Positions 32,185 through 36,056 of a stretch of DNA of 36,056 nt are shown piece after piece. The position numbers and the translations under genes are program-made. The notes beneath the pieces are model-generated. The model was not told where the DNA came from. It saw nothing but the letters and a program-made list of their open reading frames with translations, and made no database searches. The stretch is from Paraburkholderia nodosa DSM 21604 (GTDB lineage: Bacteria; Pseudomonadota; Gammaproteobacteria; Burkholderiales; Burkholderiaceae): assembly GCF_000519185.1 (NCBI RefSeq), contig NZ_JAFA01000062.1:1-36056 (forward strand). Direction: 5' to 3'. Position 1 is the stretch's first letter. Each line of letters opens with the position of its first letter.

Positions 32185-32814
32185 ATGGAGTCGATAGATT
32201 CCGGAATACATGTGGCTCTGAAGCGATGCGGTGCTGCGACGATGACAGCACTCGTCGTTGCTGGCGCTCATGCAGGCGGATTCGATCACAAGGTTGCCTA
32301 CGACAACAGCGGCATCTGGAACAGAAATGTTCAGCTCGCGCTAGAATATTCGGTGATCGCCACCGAATTGGGTGGAGCGTTCTGGCTTGGGAACGACAAT
32401 GAACTGGGGCATACTTTCTGGCAAACGCTCGATGCGTCGGCGATATCTGCGGTGGCTGCACAAGGCATGAAGTACGCGTTCGGTCGCCAGCGCCCCACCG
32501 CCGGAAAGGGACCTAATCAATGGTTCAGCGGCGGAGATAGCTTTCCCAGCGGCGAAGTCACGCTTCAGGCCAGCTTCGTCACACCGTTCATCGTCAACTA
32601 TGCCCGGCGTGATCCGTGGGTGTGGTCCCTCGAACTGTTGCCTCTTTATGATTCCATCGCGCGCGTGAAGAGCCAGGCGCATTGGCAGACCGATGTGCTT
32701 GCAGGCTGGGCGTTGGGCACCGCGGTGGGGTACCTGAGTACGCGATGGGACACACCGTTGTTCGTACAGATTCTCCCACGCGGCTTCACGGTGGGCTTTT
32801 CAAAGCGCTTCTAA
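32185..32814 (+). CDS. PAP2-superfamily phosphatase-like protein with altered motif
   Basis: 209 aa from ATG 32185 (AGAGG 6 nt upstream). A signal-peptide-like segment (ATMTALVVAGAHAGG), then the three PAP2 motifs: K96...R103-P (KYAFGRQRP), FPSGE (residues 120-124), and R160...H166...D170 (ARVKSQAHWQTD). In canonical PAP2 lipid phosphatases motif 2 is PSGH; here the His position is Glu (E124), so the usual acid/base for leaving-group protonation is missing or replaced. R160, H166 and D170 are kept. It could be a variant phosphatase/transferase or inactive. Family members act on lipid phosphates at the envelope. It is convergent with a UppS-type gene. Confidence 0.8.
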   Translation: MESIDSGIHVALKRCGAATMTALVVAGAHAGGFDHKVAYDNSGIWNRNVQLALEYSVIATELGGAFWLGNDNELGHTFWQTLDASAISAVAAQGMKYAFGRQRPTAGKGPNQWFSGGDSFPSGEVTLQASFVTPFIVNYARRDPWVWSLELLPLYDSIARVKSQAHWQTDVLAGWALGTAVGYLSTRWDTPLFVQILPRGFTVGFSKRF

Positions 32815-32980
32815 TTTAGCCATTCTGCCCAACGAAACTGTCCGTAGGAGCGTAGCAATGCTTCCGCCTGATCGAGCTTAGGCTGCTATCGCTAAGCCCT
32901 GCGTCGGCCGGCCACGGCCGCGGCACCCCTAGCAGCACCAGCCGCCGTTTGGGACCACTGCCGAGCTTCGCATCCGCATG

Positions 32981-33721
32981 TCACGCGCTCGCGCGGCCAA
33001 AGCGACGCTCGCGCCCCCGATACGATGACAGAGCGGCCTCGAGTGCAGCGTCGTCGAAGTCCGGCCAGAAGATATCCGTAAAGTACAGTTCGGTGTACGC
33101 CAGTTGCCACAGCAGAAAGTTGCTGATGCGCCGCTCACCGCCGGTACGGATGAAGAGATCTGGTTCCGGTGCGTAAGCTAGCGCGAGATTTTGCGCGAAG
33201 CTGGCTTCGTCGACAAGCGCTGGCCGTCCATCGGCCGCAGTCTGCCCGACAAGCTGCCGGACAGCCTGAAGGATGTCCCAGCGTCCCCCGTAGTTCGCCG
33301 CAATCGTCAGCGTCATGCGGGAGTTGTGGGCGGTTTTCGCTTCAGCGCGCTGAATCAGCGGCTGGAGGCCCGCGTCAAACATCGACAAATCACCCACGAC
33401 GCGCAGCCGGATGCCGTTCTTGTCCAGCCGCGCCGTCTCACGTTCGAGCACTGAGGCGAACAGGCGCATCAGAAACGACACTTCATCGCGGGGGCGACGC
33501 CAGTTTTCCGAACTAAACGCGAACAGCGTCAGGTAGCCGATGCCGCGTTTCGCGCAGCCTTCGACGGTCGCGCGCACCGCGTCGACGCCTTTCGTGTGGC
33601 CCGCCATGCGAGGCAACTTGCGCTGCGTCGCCCACCGCCCATTGCCATCCATGATGATGGCGATGTGCTGCGGCATGGCCCCCACATCAGGTACGCGAAC
33701 AGTGGAACTGATATAGCTCAT
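32981..33721 (-). CDS. uppS: Isoprenyl transferase, undecaprenyl-diphosphate synthase type
   Basis: A 246-aa protein of normal UppS length. HIAIIMDGNGRWA carries the catalytic D25. GHTKGVDAVR, FAFSSENWRRP, and FIRTGGERRISNFLLWQLAY with TELYF are the cis-prenyltransferase signature regions. It makes the C55 lipid carrier from FPP and IPP. Burkholderia normally has one uppS in the frr-cdsA-dxr-bamA locus; no such neighbours occur here, so this is probably a second copy (paralogue). GGGA precedes the ATG by 8 nt. The terminal RERRFGRASA is basic. It is convergent with the PAP2-like gene. Confidence 0.88.
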   Translation of the reverse strand: MSYISSTVRVPDVGAMPQHIAIIMDGNGRWATQRKLPRMAGHTKGVDAVRATVEGCAKRGIGYLTLFAFSSENWRRPRDEVSFLMRLFASVLERETARLDKNGIRLRVVGDLSMFDAGLQPLIQRAEAKTAHNSRMTLTIAANYGGRWDILQAVRQLVGQTAADGRPALVDEASFAQNLALAYAPEPDLFIRTGGERRISNFLLWQLAYTELYFTDIFWPDFDDAALEAALSSYRGRERRFGRASA

Positions 33722-34018
33722 TGCAGATTCCCAAGCCGCGAACGGGTGGGTTTGGTCGCAGCTGACAATACCAGAGTGGCACTGCATCCTTAAGGTTTGG
33801 TTAACAGATCGCAGGGCGAACGGTCAACAACGGCCTGAACACGCAGCGCCAATACAATCGGACAGACGTAAGGGCCGATTTCGTTGTAGTAAGCGGCCAT
33901 CGGTTCGATGCCGCTCGTCGCACGATTGAAAGGATTCTTTGCGCACTAACTTCTCTTAACAATCTCTAAAAGTTCCCCCTCTACGGCGGTGTTAGATTGC
34001 AGCCGGGAGGGGAAGCTG
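33722..34018. other. Intergenic region with an imperfect stem-loop
   Basis: No gene seen. GCGGCCATCG (33893-33902) pairs with CGATGCCGC (33906-33914) except for one bulged base, a possible hairpin. An AT-richer stretch (33935-33970) precedes the small + strand gene and may hold its promoter, but no clear -35/-10 pair is visible. Confidence 0.35.
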
Positions 34019-34396
34019 ATGAACGATCACGTCATTCGCTATAAGGGCTACATCGTTGACTTCACGCCGTTCAACGCCGGAAATGGGTTTTTTGGCCCAC
34101 GATGGGCAATCGCTATAGACGACGAGATCTGGGCTGGGAGCGTGCCTTTGTCGACGGGGCTTCTCATGGATCGCGGTACTTATGAGGAAGCGGCGGAAAT
34201 CGGCAGGCGGCAGGCGATGCGGCTGATCGACTGCGAGTAACGCACGCTGCTTGATCAGTCCGGCGGCAACCTCGCGGTTGAGCGGCCGGGTGCGCATGTA
34301 CTGGCGCGCCGCCCGGAGCCAGCGACGCGTCAACTGTGCACGGTGCCGCGCCAGATGGTCGGCGACCAGAGAGCCGACATCGCACCTGTCAACCAC
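33992..34396 (-). CDS. Possible antisense small protein (competing with the 73-aa gene)
   Basis: GTG at 34396 has an excellent site (GGGAGG, 5-nt spacing). The first 60 codons (VDRCDVGSLVADHLARHRAQ, then LTRRWLRAARQYMRTRPLNR) have the strong G/C third-position bias of real genes here and look helical and basic. The second half runs antisense to the gene at 34019-34240, where it looks less natural. Either this is a real short gene with a read-through tail, or its N-terminal part is the remnant of one. No family is recognised. Confidence 0.3.
   Translation of the reverse strand: MVDRCDVGSLVADHLARHRAQLTRRWLRAARQYMRTRPLNREVAAGLIKQRALLAVDQPHRLPPADFRRFLISTAIHEKPRRQRHAPSPDLVVYSDCPSWAKKPISGVERREVNDVALIANDVIVHQLPLPAAI
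34019..34240 (+). CDS. Small hypothetical protein
   Basis: A 73-aa protein starting MNDHVIRYKGYIVDFTPFNA, then FFGPRWAIAIDDEIWAGSVP and a C-terminal helix (YEEAAEIGRRQAMRLIDCE). It is soluble with no signal peptide. ATG 34019 follows GGGAGGGG, a strong site; an upstream in-frame ATG at 33989 gives no better N-terminus. The KGYxIxF/ARIxID-like pattern is that of small conserved proteins of Burkholderia that I recall but cannot name. A convincing antisense frame overlaps it. No function is assigned. Confidence 0.65.
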   Translation: MNDHVIRYKGYIVDFTPFNAGNGFFGPRWAIAIDDEIWAGSVPLSTGLLMDRGTYEEAAEIGRRQAMRLIDCE

Positions 34397-34716
34397 GATG
34401 GCCTCCCTTCGTAGAAGAAAGTCAGGATGCCAGCGGACCGGCGCGAGCGCTGCAACGCTCGCTGAACCTGGCGGCAGCCGGTGGACCAGGCCCCGTGAGA
34501 CGGTCGTCCGTCTACCGGCTATTTTCGTGCAGAACGCGTAGCTCCCGATTCGAGGGTGCGTCACGTCCGGATTTATCTGGTCGACGGGCGGTTGTTGGCT
34601 GTATCGGGTCGGGCTGCCTGGGACCGTCGCGACGTTGGGGAAGCACTTTCCGGATGACGCAATCGCCACGAAACGGCTTGCTGCGATCACGTCATCCGGC
34701 AATCAATGCGCGGGCG
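34241..34716. other. Gap between the small gene and the beta-propeller gene
   Basis: The left part (34241-34396) is occupied by the possible antisense small ORF. From 34397 to 34716 I see no gene and no terminator with a T-run downstream of the beta-propeller gene. Confidence 0.35.
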
Positions 34717-35805
34717 TTATTGCTGGGCGCCTGTCGATACGAAGACCATGCCGTGCGGACTGGCCAAATTGGTTACCAGCGGCAGAAGTGCACCGCTGCG
34801 CAAATCAAGTTGGCCAACATAAGCCGGCACTGCCGGCGTGCTACCCGTAGCCGCCACACCCGTTGAGGCGGAGAACGCTGCGTCACGCTGCCAGACATTG
34901 GCGCTAATCTTGTACACCGTGTTGGCTTTCGTATCGGATACCAGCAGGTAGCCCCGGTGCGCAGTGGCGAATACCGTGTCATCAACCTGCACGTTGCCGA
35001 GAAGTGGCAGATATTGCACGCGCGGTTCATCGCCCGACGAACGCAACAGGACTAGCTGACCATCGCCCTGATCATCGAGCAGTACATCTCCCGCCGGCGT
35101 TAGCGTCATTGAATCCGGATCGGTCAGGTTGAGGGTCGCCACCGTGCCAAACGGAATGTCGCTGGCGTCGAGCGAGCCGCTCATCACCGGCGTAACGTCG
35201 ATCCTGTAGCTGTTTGCATCAAGGTGCACGACGCGGACGATCGCGGGCCCCGTATTCTTGCCGCTAGCGTTAAGGGTGGGATTGGACGCACTGAAGTAGG
35301 CCTGGCCGTCCTTGAACACGATGTCGTCATAGCCGCCACCATGCAGCGTTTTGGCGAAGGAATACGGCTTGGATGCCTGGCCGGTCGCGGGATTGATGAT
35401 GACGAGGTTCGGATTCGCATCCTCGTTCTGCATCGCCCAGATCTCGCGCGTGTACGGGTTGACCTTCAGGCCATCGTTGTGTCCCGCGACTTGATACGAC
35501 TTCACGACGCTGCCGTCCAGCGTGTATTCGACAATCACGCTCATCGCGTCATTCGTGCCATCCGGTGCGCCGGTGTTTGCATAGCCGACCCAAACGTGAT
35601 CATCAAGCACGGCAAGTGAGTCCGGTGCGCTCATCAGCCCGCCGGAACCCGTCGCGAACACGGCCAGGCTGAAGCCCGGAGTGACTATCGGCTTTGCCGG
35701 GGTCTGCGCGTCGGCGGCACCAGCCGCGAAGCAAAGTGCGGTGAACATCAGCGCGGTGCTGCTGAAAATGCGGCTCGCTGCGTAAAGAGGTTGAATGCTT
35801 CGCAT
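34717..35805 (-). CDS. Secreted NHL/beta-propeller-like protein
   Basis: A 362-aa protein. Signal peptide (LYAASRIFSSTALMFTALCF, cut near GAADAQ), then a single domain of repeated beta-strand units such as DSLAVLDDHVWVGYANTGAP, VNPYTREIWAMQNEDANPNL, DSMTLTPAGDVLLDDQGDGQ, and DTVFATAHRGYLLVSDTKAN, typical of six- or seven-blade propellers (NHL/SMP-30 shape). No catalytic residue set can be assigned. ATG 35805 has AGGAG at 6-nt spacing; ATG 35811 would directly abut that site. Probably periplasmic or secreted. The end SPHGMVFVSTGAQQ closes the last blade. Confidence 0.8.
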   Translation of the reverse strand: MRSIQPLYAASRIFSSTALMFTALCFAAGAADAQTPAKPIVTPGFSLAVFATGSGGLMSAPDSLAVLDDHVWVGYANTGAPDGTNDAMSVIVEYTLDGSVVKSYQVAGHNDGLKVNPYTREIWAMQNEDANPNLVIINPATGQASKPYSFAKTLHGGGYDDIVFKDGQAYFSASNPTLNASGKNTGPAIVRVVHLDANSYRIDVTPVMSGSLDASDIPFGTVATLNLTDPDSMTLTPAGDVLLDDQGDGQLVLLRSSGDEPRVQYLPLLGNVQVDDTVFATAHRGYLLVSDTKANTVYKISANVWQRDAAFSASTGVAATGSTPAVPAYVGQLDLRSGALLPLVTNLASPHGMVFVSTGAQQ

Positions 35806-35886
35806 GTTCATCTCCTGAAAGAGGTATGCGGGCAGAAAAGTCGGGGCGCCGTCGTTTCTGAGGCGACCGGTAAGAAACCGAAATAG

Positions 35887-36056
35887 ATGGAAACATGGGG
35901 ACGTGACTTGACCGTGACGGCGCATGAGACGCCAGCCGATATCCGACTGTTCGACGGCAAGTCTGCCGGCCTGCGCGATGGGATGTATCTCGTCGTCGAA
36001 GCAAGCCGCATCTCACAGCTCGGGCAAGGCCAGCCACCGGCTGCCAGCACGAACCG
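35887..36056 (+). CDS. Possible partial ORF running off the right edge
   Basis: ATG 35887 opens a frame without stops to the window end (56 codons): METWGRDLTVTAHETPADIR, then LFDGKSAGLRDGMYLVVEAS. It has G/C-biased third positions and reads like a real protein. It would be divergent from the beta-propeller gene. A GTG further in (the VTAHETPADI start) is an alternative start. No family is recognised, and the opposite strand is also open. Confidence 0.3.
   Translation, partial: METWGRDLTVTAHETPADIRLFDGKSAGLRDGMYLVVEASRISQLGQGQPPAASTN

Noticed and set aside
32875..32940. Terminator between the PAP2 and uppS genes
   Set aside because: GCTTAG/CTAAGC and GC-rich repeats exist, but no T-run follows on either strand.
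1..36056. tRNA genes, CRISPR arrays, prophage or integrase
   Set aside because: No cloverleaf-like sequence, regularly spaced repeats or phage/integrase motifs were seen on reading; only the left-edge transposase is mobile-element related.

Overview
The window is high-GC DNA, almost certainly from a Burkholderiaceae member of the Paraburkholderia/Burkholderia/Caballeronia type. The evidence is codon use, a Burkholderia-style trimeric porin, dense LysR/TetR/LuxR regulators, SDR enzymes, and an accessory-replicon layout mixing catabolic operons with gene debris. No rRNA, tRNA or CRISPR was seen. Nothing was searched against a database: family calls rest on motifs and recall.

Left edge to 4.5 kb: the truncated 5' end of an IS transposase, containing a perfect 38-bp palindrome, then five genes on the minus strand. 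Read 5' to 3' they are TetR, LysR, a HAD hydrolase, a fold-III PLP enzyme of the D-serine dehydratase/D-threonine aldolase group, and RidA. The last three look like a D-amino-acid (or beta-hydroxy-D-amino-acid) breakdown operon in which RidA would remove the reactive enamine.

4.6-17.7 kb: the centrepiece, a long + strand cluster. It encodes a Zn-ribbon/OB-fold protein, an SCP-2-type thiolase, an FAD subunit and a fused 2Fe-2S/molybdopterin subunit of a molybdenum hydroxylase, a class III CoA-transferase, a fused crotonase-alpha/beta-hydrolase, CoxG, an aromatic-acid-type MFS importer, a porin, a BON protein and XdhC. Together they read as uptake, CoA activation, Mo-dependent hydroxylation, hydration/hydrolysis and thiolysis of an unknown, probably (hetero)aromatic, acid. 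The substrate is not decidable from sequence.

17.7-23 kb: a divergent TetR/SDR pair with a clear promoter and a hairpin at the SDR ribosome-binding site; a LuxR-type regulator; two small membrane/exported proteins of unknown function; a strong bidirectional terminator; and a secreted phytase-like esterase.

23.3-26.2 kb: an acetoacetate decarboxylase, 3-hydroxybutyrate dehydrogenase and patatin operon (ketone-body/PHB metabolism).

26.3-31.8 kb: a decayed zone. Intact genes (a membrane protein, an SDR/TetR divergent pair with a palindromic operator, a COG4705-like membrane protein and a lipoprotein) alternate with remnants of a haem-copper oxidase, an unidentified frameshifted gene, a VIT-family transporter, a response regulator and an RND pump.

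31.8 kb to the end: an exported PAP2-like protein with an altered catalytic motif, a UppS-type prenyltransferase, a small conserved-looking protein with a competing antisense ORF, a secreted beta-propeller-like protein, and a possible partial ORF at the right edge.
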